Assembly: GCF_003217475.1 (NCBI RefSeq)
Contig: NZ_QJSP01000020.1
Span: forward strand, 1 to 64,000
DNA length: 64,000 nt
Reading direction: 5' to 3'
Source: Williamsia limnetica
Lineage (GTDB): Bacteria; Actinomycetota; Actinomycetes; Mycobacteriales; Mycobacteriaceae
Shown piece by piece: positions 1 to 9,266 of the stretch. The notes below the pieces were generated by a model. It saw nothing but the letters and a program-made list of their open reading frames with translations. It did no database searches and had not been told where the DNA came from. Made by a program: the position numbers and the translations under genes. Positions within the stretch are counted from its first letter, which is position 1. The number at the start of each line of letters is the position of its first letter.

Positions 1-1
1 C

Positions 2-286
2 TCCACGATCGCCGACTACTTCGACCAACTCAAGACGTTCACCATGCTTGACATGGCGTCACAGATCACTTGTCCGACACTACTTCTCGAATCTGCTGGC
101 GACCCGGTCGGCGGCGGCGGCCCTGCACTTCTGGACGCCATCAGCTCCACCACCAAAGAACTCATCAGCCCGCCGGCGTCGAGCGGGTTGGCCGGCCACT
201 GTGGCGGTCTCGGTCAGAAGGTATGGGAACGAATCGTTTTCGACTGGCTCGACACCATCCTCACCCCAGCCGCCGCTACCGGGTAG
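2..286 (+). CDS. alpha/beta hydrolase, C-terminal fragment (cut by window edge)
   Basis: The reading frame is open from the left edge to a TAG at 284-286, so only the last 94 residues are present. The segment CPTLLLESAGDPVGGGG followed by GHCGGLGQKVWERIVFDWL resembles the C-terminal strand-loop region of dipeptidyl-peptidase-like alpha/beta hydrolases, where the aspartate of the first motif and the histidine of GHCGG would be the acid and base of the catalytic triad. The nucleophile lies off the window. The substrate cannot be inferred. The assignment rests on these two motifs only. Confidence 0.6.
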   Translation, partial: STIADYFDQLKTFTMLDMASQITCPTLLLESAGDPVGGGGPALLDAISSTTKELISPPASSGLAGHCGGLGQKVWERIVFDWLDTILTPAAATG

Positions 287-729
287 TCGTCCGACACAGG
301 AGCACCTTGAGAGCTCCACATCAGATCTACCCACCGACCACGCCCGCTGACTCGCCCCGGGTCCGCCGCGCCTCCTAGACCAATCGCTTGATCCTGACCC
401 CAATGACCGAGCTGGAAGACTACGCAGCGAGATTATCAAGGACAACAACACCGACAGCTACAGCGGTGAGCATCGCGGCAGCGAGAGCGCCCGAACCACC
501 CTTTTCCGCACCCCGTGGACTCTTTTGTCACCTACGCTGTCCGTCTGTCGACACCCCACGCGTCGTTCAGTCATCCGGTGTTTACGAGCCCCGCACCTAG
601 TGGGCCAGGTTTGTGCACGGCCGGCCGATGATCCGCGATCGGCAATCTTCCGCAAACCGGCCCGCTACCGCGTTGAGGGGTTCACACTCGATGGCATGTT
701 CGTCGGGGAGAAAAATGAGGTCAGAAGAA
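287..729. other. intergenic stretch without a convincing gene
   Basis: The frames here are short, arginine- and proline-rich and mutually overlapping, with no ribosome binding site or family motif. The only site seen is a GGGGAG at 705-710 and a GAGG at 717-720, just ahead of the next gene. No hairpin followed by a T-run was noticed. Confidence 0.5.
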
Positions 730-1275
730 ATGCGGAAAAGAACGAGAGCAGCGGTAGTCGCCGCCATAGTGCTGGCATCTGCGGGATTTGGGACTGGAGT
801 CGCAACCGCGGCCCCCTACGTTCCCGACGTTAGCCACGTGATTGCCAACGCAAGCGCGAACGGGGAAACCATAATCGTAACGCTCACAAACAACATTCCG
901 GCCAGCTTCGCACCCGTGGGCTGCAACTACGGACTATTTCCCGACGGAGTGATCCCAACACCGGGAGGAGCGCAGGCCATCCCTGGAACCGTCCGCAGCG
1001 CGGTACTTGCAACTCCGGGGGCCACCGATGCTCAGACAGTGACTCTTCCGCCCGGTGACTACGACCTTCACTTTGAATGCGTCGCCGAAGGGGTCGCCGA
1101 CAACGCCGCTTTTGAAAACTTGACGCCTGGGCCGTTCTTCTGGGGCACCCAAGCAACGCTGGACTACTCCGGCTGGGCAGGAACAGGACACCCAGTGGTA
1201 GGTGTCACGACAGTCGAACCAGAACCAGAACCAGAACCAGAGCCCGCATGCTTCGGCAGCGTCTGCCTCCCCTAG
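730..1275 (+). CDS. secreted protein with Glu-Pro linker and C-terminal CFGSVCLP tail
   Basis: This 181-residue product starts with a Sec signal peptide (basic MRKRTR, hydrophobic AAVVAAIVLASAGFG, cleavage near ATAA/AP). The body is a compact domain with two or three cysteines (GCNYGLF, HFECVAEG) of unknown family. It ends in a repeated Glu-Pro stretch and the tail CFGSVCLP. ATG 730 is preferred because GAGG lies 9 nt upstream; an ATG at 715, with GGGGAG only 4 nt upstream, is possible and would add five residues. The tail resembles that of the propeller protein at 3691-4707. The function is unknown, but the location is very probably extracellular or cell-wall associated. Confidence 0.72.
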   Translation: MRKRTRAAVVAAIVLASAGFGTGVATAAPYVPDVSHVIANASANGETIIVTLTNNIPASFAPVGCNYGLFPDGVIPTPGGAQAIPGTVRSAVLATPGATDAQTVTLPPGDYDLHFECVAEGVADNAAFENLTPGPFFWGTQATLDYSGWAGTGHPVVGVTTVEPEPEPEPEPACFGSVCLP

Positions 1276-1464
1276 TCCAGACCCATCGGTACACGGTGTG
1301 TGTCACGAAGTTTGGTGAGCGGCGACGCCACGGCGTACCGCCGGACTAACCGTGCCATGCACAGCAGACGACCCCACCGCGATCGGAGATCATGGTTGGG
1401 GTCGCTGTCGACTATGCGACTGGTCGTCCTGACGTATTTGAGAGCGACGTTGGCTACCCGGTGT

Positions 1465-2319
1465 TTAGCTGCTTCCGGCCGAACCGGAGCTGCTGCCGAA
1501 CGCTCCGGCGGTGATACAGAAGATGCCCCCGTTGTTGTATGGGGTGGTGGGGGGAGCGGCTGGCGGTGTGTAGGTGATGGTCACCGAGGGCGGGGTGCCG
1601 CGGGCTGCTAGGACGGGGTCGCCGCCGTCGGGATCGAGTGATGATCCGCCGCCGCCGCCGTTGGCGAATGATCCGCCGCCGCCGCCGTACAGGCCGCCGC
1701 CGCCTCCACCTGTGCGTAGCGTGCCTGTTGCGGGGAAGCGTGCACCGGCGGTGCCGCCCTGCCCGAGGCTGCCGGCTTCACCCGGTGCCTGGGCGAAGGT
1801 GCCGCCGGCTCCGCCAGCGGTGGCGGTGCCGGGCTGGCCGACCTGCGCGAGGTTGCTGCCAGTAGCGTCGGGTGCGCTGCCGGCGTTGCCGCCGGCGGAG
1901 TTGATGCCAGCGCCGCCGCCTCCGCCGCTCACACCACCGGCGCCGCCGCCATTGGCCCCGCCGGTGGCGCCCGTTGCGTTGCCACCGACTACCGCGTACA
2001 CGGTGGACTGTGAGACCGGGATGGTGGCGGTCACGACCGCGCCCACACCACCAAGGCGAGCGAAATTGCCATTGCCACCGGTGCCGCCGGTGGCGGTGAT
2101 GGCGGTGACGCCCGCAGGCAACGTCAACACGTTCTCACCAACTGTGGTGTAGGTGCAGGTGACTGATCCACCCGGGGTTGATTCCACGCATTCGGCAGGC
2201 AGCGGCGCAGCCGACGCTGACGGCGCCCCGATAGCCAACGCGGCGAATGCGCCCGCCACAGAAACTGCCGCCAGGCTTTTCCGGCGCCACGCAGTCGGGG
2301 CGCCGCTGTTCAGACGCAC
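1465..2319 (-). CDS. secreted glycine-rich protein with CITAGAFGSS tail
   Basis: The product has 284 residues. Residues 1-38 form a signal peptide with a long basic start and ASA/AP-type cleavage. There follow a beta-rich part (TCTYTTVGENVLTLPAGVTAITATGGTGG) and then about 120 residues dominated by glycine (runs [19 protein letters not shown]), resembling the glycine-rich domain found in exported actinobacterial and PE_PGRS-like proteins. A proline-rich linker leads to the C-terminus CITAGAFGSSSGSAGSS. Two cysteines near residues 43 and 54 may pair. A surface-structural or adhesive role is possible but unproven. The complementary strand reads as a long proline-rich ORF, which is an artefact of the glycine codons. 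Confidence 0.75.
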   Translation of the reverse strand: MRLNSGAPTAWRRKSLAAVSVAGAFAALAIGAPSASAAPLPAECVESTPGGSVTCTYTTVGENVLTLPAGVTAITATGGTGGNGNFARLGGVGAVVTATIPVSQSTVYAVVGGNATGATGGANGGGAGGVSGGGGGAGINSAGGNAGSAPDATGSNLAQVGQPGTATAGGAGGTFAQAPGEAGSLGQGGTAGARFPATGTLRTGGGGGGLYGGGGGSFANGGGGGSSLDPDGGDPVLAARGTPPSVTITYTPPAAPPTTPYNNGGIFCITAGAFGSSSGSAGSS

Positions 2320-2342
2320 CCGACCAGCGTCGCCTGACGTGT

Positions 2343-2715
2343 TCAGACGCCCGCGCCCTCACCCCCATTCAGTCGATCGCGTCCTACCAACTGTTCAGCA
2401 CCCACGACACCGTCGGCGCCCTCAACCTCTACGCCGAGAACCCCGACGGGTTCAGCCAGCACGACCGCGACCTGGGCTACATCTTCGCCGCCCACGCCGC
2501 CATGTCTGGGCAGCAGTCTCACGTGGTGAACACTTCCGCAGCGCTCTGGCCTCCCGCGACACCATCGGCCAAGCCAAAGGCATGATCATGGAACGCTACA
2601 ACCCGGCCCCATCCAAGCCTTCGAACTCCTACGCCAACTGTCCCAAGACTCCAACATCCGCATCGCCGACATCGCCCAGCGACTCGTCGAGAATGAACGG
2701 CCTGACGCCCTTTGA
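2343..2715 (+). pseudogene. GAF-ANTAR regulator remnant (two frameshifts, no N-terminus)
   Basis: Three consecutive segments in three frames make one recognisable protein end. The first, to about 2508, reads SYQLFSTHDTVGALNLYAENPDGF, a GAF-domain end. The next, about 2535-2610, reads LASRDTIGQAKGMIMERYN, the start of an ANTAR RNA-binding domain. The last, about 2615-2715, reads QAFELLRQLSQDSNIRIADIA, the ANTAR end. The 5' part is missing and abuts the 5' end of the glycine-rich gene. Intact relatives are cytoplasmic transcription antiterminators. This copy cannot make the protein. Confidence 0.75.
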
Positions 2716-2828
2716 CATCAACCGGATATGCAGCGGAGGCAGCACGAACGACGGAACCCGCGGCTGTCCACCTCACGCATCTGCTGCCCCGGGACACTGC
2801 ACGTGCGGCGTGTGGGGGCTGATAGCCA

Positions 2829-3187
2829 ATGTATTGCACCGGGCCCCATTGCCGGGCGGTGATCGGTGACGGAGCCGGCGGGACCCTGGCCCTGCACCTG
2901 GCCACCGACCACGCCGACTCGATGCGGATCGCGCCACTAGCCCCCGAACTGGGGTCTAAGGGCTTCGCACTTATACGCCGCTGGCACCGACGTGCACGAT
3001 GTTGCGGCCCGGCCCGGACCGGCCCGTCGACGCGGACCTTACCGGGCCCGCGCCGCTGATGGCGTTCATCGGCATCCGCGACCTGCTGCCTCCCCCGCCT
3101 CGACTCCTACAGACTCGGGCCCGCCACGACGGCGTACCCATCGACCTCAAAATCGACGACGCCATGTTCGACAACTGGATCCGATGA
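2829..3187 (+). pseudogene. HSL-type alpha/beta hydrolase remnant
   Basis: The first segment (about 2829-2960) reads IGDGAGGTLALHLA, corresponding to the GDSAGG nucleophile elbow of hormone-sensitive-lipase-type esterases. The second (about 3002-3187, another frame) reads PLMAFIGIRDLLPPP and ends DLKIDDAMFDNWI, corresponding to the conserved C-terminal Asp/His region (GTRDxL, MFHVW). The middle is deleted, the frame is shifted, the catalytic serine position is glycine and the histidine of MFH is Asp. It is clearly dead, and lies beside the GAF-ANTAR remnant. Confidence 0.62.
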
Positions 3188-3690
3188 TCACTGCCCGAGT
3201 CGCGGCCGGCCATTATCGAACTCGCCGAGTTCACCAGTGCCGCTGCCACAGAGTCTCTGGCACACACCAGATCACGTGAGCGGGCGTTGTAAGTCTGCAG
3301 CGCGACAGCTGGCTACAGAGCCCCGACGCGCACGCTCAGGCAGGGCCTCTGTGACGGCGACGGGTCTCACGCCGCCCAGTGGCTCGATACCCGTCAAGGG
3401 CCGGTGCGCGCGGCCTACCGGCCCGCGCGACCCTTCACCACACTCTCTCGTTCCATCACCGCAAAGTGTCGGGGGCCGACCGCCGATGACAGGCTCGCGC
3501 CGCGGGCCAGCTCGCGATGAAACGATGATCGGGACTGCACCCGGTTGGGCGGCCTGCCCAGAAAGGGAAGTGTGGACCCGAAAGGCGTACTCAATCTGGG
3601 CACCACCCCATTTCGACGAAGCGTCTTCAAGCACTGCTGCCAATGCGCATACTGAGCACGATCAACAATCCCGCCACCACGGAAAGCCCT
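3188..3690. other. gene-poor stretch before the propeller gene
   Basis: No frame shows family motifs or a signal peptide, and the ORFs on both strands overlap one another and lack ribosome binding sites. I see no coding gene, tRNA or strong terminator. GGAAAG at 3681-3686 is the probable ribosome binding site for ATG 3691. Confidence 0.45.
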
Positions 3691-4707
3691 ATGAAAACCG
3701 GAACCGGTAGCCGCGCCACGCTTCGCCCTCAGATTGAGCCCTCGCCGGCCCGGCGCCACAGCCGAATACTCGTTACGGCACTGACGGGCTTGCTCCTTGC
3801 AGCCGGATCACTCGGTATCCCTCACTACGCCGTCGCTGCCCCTGCACCGTCGGTGAGCACCCTATACGCCGTGGGCTATTCGCTGGAACGCAATAGACAT
3901 GAAGTCGTGGCGGTACCCGCGGCCGGCGGCGCACCGGCGACCTCCGCCCTAGGAACACCTACGCCGCGGGCGGTAACAGCGATTGGCGACACCCTCTACA
4001 TCGCCGACGGGCCTGCGGGTGAGCGGAACGCCGGAACCGTCGTCGCTGTCCCAGCCGACGGCAGCACTGAATCTGTCACCATCATCCGCGACCTGGATTT
4101 CCCCACGGGCATCACCGCTGTCGGGAACACCCTCTATATCGCTGACCTGCAACTCGGATCAATCGTCTCCGCGCCAGCAGATGGCAGCTCCTCCCCCACG
4201 ACCGTTGTTGGTGGGCTCAATGGACCCGGAGCAATAACCTCGGCCGGAAGCACGCTCTACTACGCCTCGGACAACAGCGCCTCGATCTACTCCGTCCCGA
4301 TCGATGGCAGCAGCAACCCGCGAACAATCGTGTTTGACGGAAGGGACGAAATAACAGGTCTCACCGTCATCGGAAACACGCTCTACTACTCGGTCGAAGG
4401 CGACCACCTGGGGTCCGTCTTCTCGGTTCCCATCGACGGTAGTTCTGCCCCCGTCGTCACGGCACGAAATATTTCAGGTATCCGTGGGCTGACCTCCGCC
4501 GGCAACACTCTCTACATCACAACACTGCGGGACATCTATTCGCTACCCACCGACTCCGAGACCACCACGCTCCCAGCTCCCCTTTTCAGCTACAACGGCA
4601 ACGCTGGCTATCTCCTCGCGATAACGGCCATCACACAGACGACCCCGCCCCCCGCCCCGTGTACCGGATCAGTCTGTATCACCCCGGGAATGTTCGGCAG
4701 CAGCTGA
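3691..4707 (+). CDS. secreted beta-propeller (NHL-like) repeat protein with CITPGMFGSS tail
   Basis: The 338-residue protein has a signal peptide with a long basic N-region (to about residue 50, ending YAVAA/AP). It then carries at least five repeats of about 40-45 residues with the core GNTLYxA...I.S.PADGSS (for example ITAVGNTLYIADLQLGSIVSA and LTVIGNTLYY), typical of NHL or SMP-30-like propellers. No catalytic metal-binding set is evident, so binding rather than catalysis is more likely. After a proline-rich linker it ends CTGSVCITPGMFGSS, a tail shared with other exported proteins here. ATG 3691 is chosen over an in-frame ATG at 3643 because of GGAAAG at 3681-3686. Confidence 0.78.
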   Translation: MKTGTGSRATLRPQIEPSPARRHSRILVTALTGLLLAAGSLGIPHYAVAAPAPSVSTLYAVGYSLERNRHEVVAVPAAGGAPATSALGTPTPRAVTAIGDTLYIADGPAGERNAGTVVAVPADGSTESVTIIRDLDFPTGITAVGNTLYIADLQLGSIVSAPADGSSSPTTVVGGLNGPGAITSAGSTLYYASDNSASIYSVPIDGSSNPRTIVFDGRDEITGLTVIGNTLYYSVEGDHLGSVFSVPIDGSSAPVVTARNISGIRGLTSAGNTLYITTLRDIYSLPTDSETTTLPAPLFSYNGNAGYLLAITAITQTTPPPAPCTGSVCITPGMFGSS

Positions 4708-4944
4708 TTTACGCAGAGCGAGACGCCTACCGCCAGACAGCATGTTGACCAAACAATCGGTGTTGATGCGATCGCCTGCACCGCGTCTTGGAGCCCTAAA
4801 ACCCTCTATAGAAATACGAGATTCCCCCAGGTAGCTGACACCGAGCTAGCGGGATCCCTGGATCCGTCGAGAGGTGTTCACTACCTGGAGGGGGCCGCAG
4901 CGCACAGGCCTGCCGACACCGAGCATCGAGTCTGAGAGTTATTC

Positions 4945-4968
4945 GTGCATAGCGTAAGAACTCGGCAC
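4945..4968 (+). promoter_or_regulatory. conserved element upstream of lipoprotein 1
   Basis: A 24-nt element beginning GTGCATAGCGTAAGA and ending CGGCAC matches the one at 9708-9731 at 20 of 24 positions. Both lie 55-56 nt before the start codon of an LpqE-like lipoprotein. The ends GTGC/GCAC are inverted. It could be a sigma-factor promoter or a regulator site. Confidence 0.55.
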
Positions 4969-5000
4969 TCGTGCATGATCGCTGTCTATCCTGGAAAGAT

Positions 5001-5522
5001 ATGAGAGACCACCACGCACGGCTAACGGTTTCAACCCTCGCCGCGTGCGGCGTCGCGCTCACAGGATGCAGTACAGGCGAAACGGCCAGCAACGCAGCAT
5101 CCATTGACACGTCCGTCGAAAACACCTCCATTGCCCCGGCCTACGACAGCTCTTGTGTTCTGCAGATCGATGCACCCGCACATTTGAGTTTCACGGCAAT
5201 CAACAACAGCTCGACGACCATCGAGACGCTGCGACGAATTTCGACTGAAGCCGCGCACGGGGTGTCGATCACTGCTGCCACCCGGACATTTCGAATCGAA
5301 CCGCGAACGTCTATCGCTGCTGGGCAACCAATTCAAAACCTCGCAGCCCCCGGCGCACCCGAAAACACTCTTACCGTGGACTTGCGGGGACTCAAGGACA
5401 TGGTGTATCCCGGCACGTCAGTGCCGGTGACATTTCACTTCGATCATGCAGGCCCCATTACCGTCGACGTTGCAGTCAACGCGTGCCCCCACACAGTCGC
5501 AGACATAAGCCCCCGCACCTGA
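5001..5522 (+). CDS. LpqE-like lipoprotein (paralogue 1)
   Basis: The 173-residue precursor has a lipobox, ALTGC, at about residues 19-23, so it should be diacylated and anchored in the membrane. The mature part (AHLSFTAINNSSTTIETLRRIST ... IEPRTSIAAGQP ... VPVTFHFDHAGPITVDVAV) has the immunoglobulin-like beta pattern of mycobacterial LpqE and PCu(A)C-related domains. The Met/His copper ligands of true PCu(A)C proteins are not evident. It is a paralogue of the 9763-10269 product, with the same order of motifs and a related upstream element. GGAAAG lies 2-3 nt before ATG 5001, which is a short spacing. A copper or envelope role is only inference. Confidence 0.7.
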   Translation: MRDHHARLTVSTLAACGVALTGCSTGETASNAASIDTSVENTSIAPAYDSSCVLQIDAPAHLSFTAINNSSTTIETLRRISTEAAHGVSITAATRTFRIEPRTSIAAGQPIQNLAAPGAPENTLTVDLRGLKDMVYPGTSVPVTFHFDHAGPITVDVAVNACPHTVADISPRT

Positions 5523-5708
5523 ACTACCTCAACCCCTCCGGGTACAAGGACCTCCGAAGAATCGGACGACTTCTCACAATCCGAACTTTCCGCATCGGAC
5601 CACCAAAAGTCTGGGGCAGCTGCCGGTGTGATTTTTGCTCCGCATCGAGCGCGCCGTGCCATTGTGCTTCTGGGCAGTCCCCCTTGCCCACAAGAACGCA
5701 GCCAGGAG

Positions 5709-6203
5709 TTAGGTGGCGAGCACTTGCGGGGACAGGGTTTTGACCATCGCGTTGGCCCACTGCATCTGACGTAGCGACTCGGGGTGGCAGCCTTCGGCCA
5801 GGTCGAGCAGGTGAGTATTTTTCATGGCTTGCGTGCCTTGGGCGAGCAGTTCCCAATCCAACGAGACCCCGGCTGTAGTGCGGTACAGGTGCCGTAGATC
5901 CACGAGGAGCAGCAGGGCTGGTTCGGGCCGGCGCCCGAGTGCCTCACTGAGCCGTTGCTGCACTGAGTCGGTCACGGTGTGAGCGAGATCAACTGTTGAT
6001 GATGGTCGCTTGAGGGTTAGTCCGTACTCTGCTCCAGCGTCGCTGAGTTGCTCGATGTGGTCGTCGGACCAGTGTGCGAGATCGAGAGCTACATGGTGGA
6101 TTTCGTGTTCGACCCGATGGCGGGCAGCCACCGCGCGAAGCAGTCGGGCCAGGCCGATTTCGGAGCGGTGCAGCTCGGTCAGAGCCATCGTCAGGTGACT
6201 CAT
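5709..6203 (-). CDS. helical His-rich protein coupled to molybdopterin oxidoreductase
   Basis: This 164-residue product is predicted all-helical and rich in histidine (RHRVEHEIHHVALDLAHWSDDHI), reminiscent of ferritin-like or hemerythrin-like bundles, but no complete metal-binding signature is identifiable. Its ATG overlaps the stop codon of the oxidoreductase by ATGA (6200-6203), so translation is probably coupled and the two proteins probably act together. It may be an accessory or maturation protein. I do not recognise the family with certainty. Confidence 0.55.
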   Translation of the reverse strand: MSHLTMALTELHRSEIGLARLLRAVAARHRVEHEIHHVALDLAHWSDDHIEQLSDAGAEYGLTLKRPSSTVDLAHTVTDSVQQRLSEALGRRPEPALLLLVDLRHLYRTTAGVSLDWELLAQGTQAMKNTHLLDLAEGCHPESLRQMQWANAMVKTLSPQVLAT

Positions 6204-8645
6204 CGCTGCACCACCCGGTCGAGGCTGGTGGCCGCGGCTGCGCCCACTGTTGCCGGGGCTGCTGCGGGGTCGACGGGGGCTGAGGCGGTGTTGGTCGGCG
6301 CCGCAGAGGGCGCTGACCCCGTCGAGATTTTGCGGATCCCGGCGGCGGCGGTCTTGAACAAGGGTTGCTTCGAGGCCGGATCCCAGTCGGTGAGGGTGAG
6401 TTCATTGGCGGCCCGCTCATGCTGAGTTTGTGGGTTGCCGGTGTCCCAATACCCGTAGTGGAAGGGCACGAACACCACTCCTGGGCGGGTGCCACTGACC
6501 CGGACATGCACACGAATGGACGAGCGTGGGGTGAACACCTCCACCAGATCCCCTTCGGAGATGTCGTACCGGGCAGCGTCGGCGGCCGACACTTCCACCC
6601 ACGGCGACGGGGCGGCGTGCTGCAGTTGCGGAGCTCGTGCGGTTTTGGTGCGGGTGTGGAAATGGAACAGGGTACGTCCGGTGGTCAAGACCAGTGGGTG
6701 GTCGGCGTCGGGAACTTCGTGAGGCCGGGCATAGTGTGCCGCTTTGATGATCGCTTTGGCGTCGGGGTTGAGCGCCCGGTAGTCGGTGGGTTCGACGGGG
6801 GCGCCGGTGACCAGGTCTTTGCCGTAACTCTCGCAATAGTCGGGCGCGCTGTAAAAAAAAGCCACCCGCGTAGAGGCGTTCGGTTCCTTCCGGGGCGTCG
6901 GAAGTGCAGGGCCACTGCACGCCATCACGCGTGCGGAGCATGTCGTAGCTCATGGCGCTGTAGTCACACGGCCGTCCGGCGCTGCACTTCTTCCACGCCT
7001 CGAAGGCTGATTCGGCGTCCGTCCACGGCGGCAGTTGCTGTCCGTCGTTGTCCCGGAAGTTCATGCGGCGAGCGAAGTCGAGGAAGATGTCGAGATCCGG
7101 TCGCGCCTGCCCGGGCGGTTCGACGGCCTTGTCCGACAGGTGCACGGTGCGATCGACGTTGGTGAAGGTGCCGGTCTTTTCTGCCCAGGCCGCAGCGGGC
7201 AACACCACATCGGCGAGCTCGGTGGTTTCGGTGGGGAAGATGTCCTGGGCCACGACGAAGAGCCGCTCTTGGCCGAGGATGGCCCGGATACGTGCCAACT
7301 CAGGCATCGACACGGCCGGATTGGTGGCGCTGATCCACAACATACGGATCGAGCCCTGCTCGGCGTACCGAAACATCTGCATGGCATGCGTGGGCGGAGC
7401 GTAATGCGGAATCTGCCCGGAGTCGATGTTCCACAACCGCGACAACTGTTCGATGTGTTCATCGTTGGACCAGTTCCGAAACCCTGCCAGGTCACCGTCG
7501 GCACCGCATTCTCGGGTGTTCTGCGCGGTGGGCTGACCGTTCATCTGCAGCACACCGCATCCGGGCGCACCGAGCATTCCCCGCACCAGGTGCACATTGT
7601 TGACCTGCACCGCCGCTGCTGTGGCTTGGTGGGATTGATAAAACCCTTGCAGCACAGTGGACAACAACTTCTCCGCAGTGCCCAGAAGCCGTGCTGCAGC
7701 GCGAATTTCGGCGGCATCAAGTCCGCAGATGTCGGCGGCACGCTCCGGTGGATACTCGGCGACACAGGCCTTGAGGTCAGCGAATCCGACAGTATGAGCA
7801 GCCAGGTACTGCTCGTCGATCCATCCCTGGGCGATGATGTCGTGGAGCAGTGCGTTCATCAAGGCCATGTTCGTTCCCGGCAGCGGCGCCAAGTGCACCG
7901 TGGCGTGCCGGGCCACCTCGGTCAGGCGGGGGTCCACGCACAGCAGTTTCGGCGGGTTCGGTCCGGCGAGGCGGTCCAGCATGCGGGTCCACAGCACGGT
8001 TTGCGTCTCGGCCACGTTGTGGCCGTACAGCGCGATGACATCGGCGTGGTCGATGTCGGCATACGAGCCGGGTTGTCCGTCGCTGGCAAAGGATTCTTTG
8101 AGGGCTTCGGCGGCGGTAGCAGTGCACAGCCGGGTATTGCCGTCCACATGGTTGGTGCCGATAGCCCCATGCGCGATGACCCCTAGGGTGTAGTACTCCT
8201 CCAAGAACAATTGGCCACTGGTGTAAAAGCCGATGGCGCTGGGACCTTGGTCATCGAGAAGGTGGCGGGTGTGCTCGACGATCCGGTCCATGGCGGTGTC
8301 CCAGTCCGTCTCGACAAGCACGCCGTCGACCCGGACCAGCGGCTGCGTCAAACGATCTGGAGAACTGTTGGCCTGCCACCCGAACAAGTCCTTGGGACCA
8401 AGGCGTCCGTGATTGACCCGATCCTGTTCCCGGCCGCGTACCCCGACGATCTGATCATCTTTGACCGCGATGTCGAACCCGTCGCCGTTGGAGTGCAACA
8501 CCGACGCCGACCGCACCCACCGGTCAACATCCTGCTCCCCGATCCCGTCGGCCAAGAACATATCTACCCGCGCCGGCCACGGCTGGCCGGAACCGTACGG
8601 GGTTCGGGTACCCCACGGCTGCGCAGTGCCGGGATTGTGATGCAT
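6200..8645 (-). pseudogene. molybdopterin oxidoreductase (nitrate-reductase-like), frameshifted at a homopolymer
   Basis: Two adjacent frames join to make one Mo-bisMGD oxidoreductase of about 815 residues. The first (from 8645) contains VNHGRLGPKDLFGWQANSSPDRL, RLCTATAA (with the candidate Mo-ligand Cys), GCGVLQMNGQPTAQNTRE and PTETTELADVVLPAAAWAEKTGTFTN. The second (to 6200) contains LTTGRTLFHFHTRT and the cofactor-binding C-terminal domain. The break lies at eight A on the plus strand (6853-6860); seven would restore GGFFYSAPDY. ATG 8645 follows GGGAGG by 7 nt. The N-terminal region reads SASVLHSNGDG where relatives have CxxC..GC cysteines, so the [4Fe-4S] ligands appear lost. It lies downstream of a MarR gene on the same strand. 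A sequencing error at the homopolymer is a real alternative to a true pseudogene. Confidence 0.75.
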
Positions 8646-8747
8646 CCTGCGCCCTCCCACATCCGCCGTGAACGGCTTTCCTACCTCTCCTGCTTACTCG
8701 CAATGCTTGCGGCAGCGCAATGGGTGGGGCAGCGGACGTGTCAGGTC

Positions 8748-9257
8748 CTACGTGATGGGTGGCCACAGCAGTGCGGCCGCTCCCCCTTCGGCGGGCTCGC
8801 CGGCGGCGGCCGCGAACTTGCGCAACGACGCCGCCAAACTCTGTCGGGCACTGGGCGTCATGGTGTGCAAGATCGACTCGACGGCCGCGCGTCGCCGGCC
8901 GTTGACCCCCTGCACCAGGGCTGACCCGGCGTCGGTCAGGGTCAGCGCCAGATGGCGGCGGTCCGTGGGAGAGTCGTAGCGATCGATCAGGCCCGCTTTG
9001 TGCAACCGATCCACGGTACGGCTGGCGTTCGACGGATTGACATCAAGTTCGCGCGCCACCGCCGCAAGATTGACCTCATCGCGCGTGGCCAGCAACATCA
9101 ACACCCGCAACTGGCCAATGGTCACGATTCCTTCGATATCAGCGATCGACGTTGCAGCAATCCCAACCAAGGCCCTCGACGCCGACAACACCGCATCCAC
9201 CTGCGCATCAAACGATGCCGTCGCGGCCGAACCAGTCGATACCTCGCCTCTCGCCAT
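8748..9257 (-). CDS. MarR-family regulator of the oxidoreductase operon
   Basis: From ATG 9257 the protein has 169 residues. A winged helix is seen in TIGQLRVLMLLA ... NLAAVARELDVNPSNASRTVDRLHKAGLIDRYDSPTDRRHLALTLTDAG, with the typical wing R-R-H-L-A-L-T-L. The start at 9257 is preferred over upstream codons because an AAGGG lies just ahead and the inverted repeat at 9267-9284 would otherwise lie within the coding region. The oxidoreductase starts about 100 nt downstream in the same direction, which suggests one operon with autoregulation. Confidence 0.75.
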   Translation of the reverse strand: MARGEVSTGSAATASFDAQVDAVLSASRALVGIAATSIADIEGIVTIGQLRVLMLLATRDEVNLAAVARELDVNPSNASRTVDRLHKAGLIDRYDSPTDRRHLALTLTDAGSALVQGVNGRRRAAVESILHTMTPSARQSLAASLRKFAAAAGEPAEGGAAALLWPPIT

Positions 9258-9266
9258 ACCCTTATC

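Noticed and set aside
787-805. DosR-box-like sequence TTTGGGACTGGAGTCGCAA
   Set aside because: It lies inside the signal-peptide coding part of the 730-1275 gene, is one base short, and differs at the central and 3' positions.
1574-2152. Long proline-rich frame on the plus strand opposite the glycine-rich gene
   Set aside because: Gly codons (GGN) read on the other strand give Pro (CCN); it has no ribosome binding site or signal peptide, while the minus-strand frame has both a signal peptide and a family-like composition.
7035-8186. 383-codon plus-strand frame opposite the molybdopterin oxidoreductase
   Set aside because: It is an antisense shadow; the minus strand has the cofactor-binding motifs.
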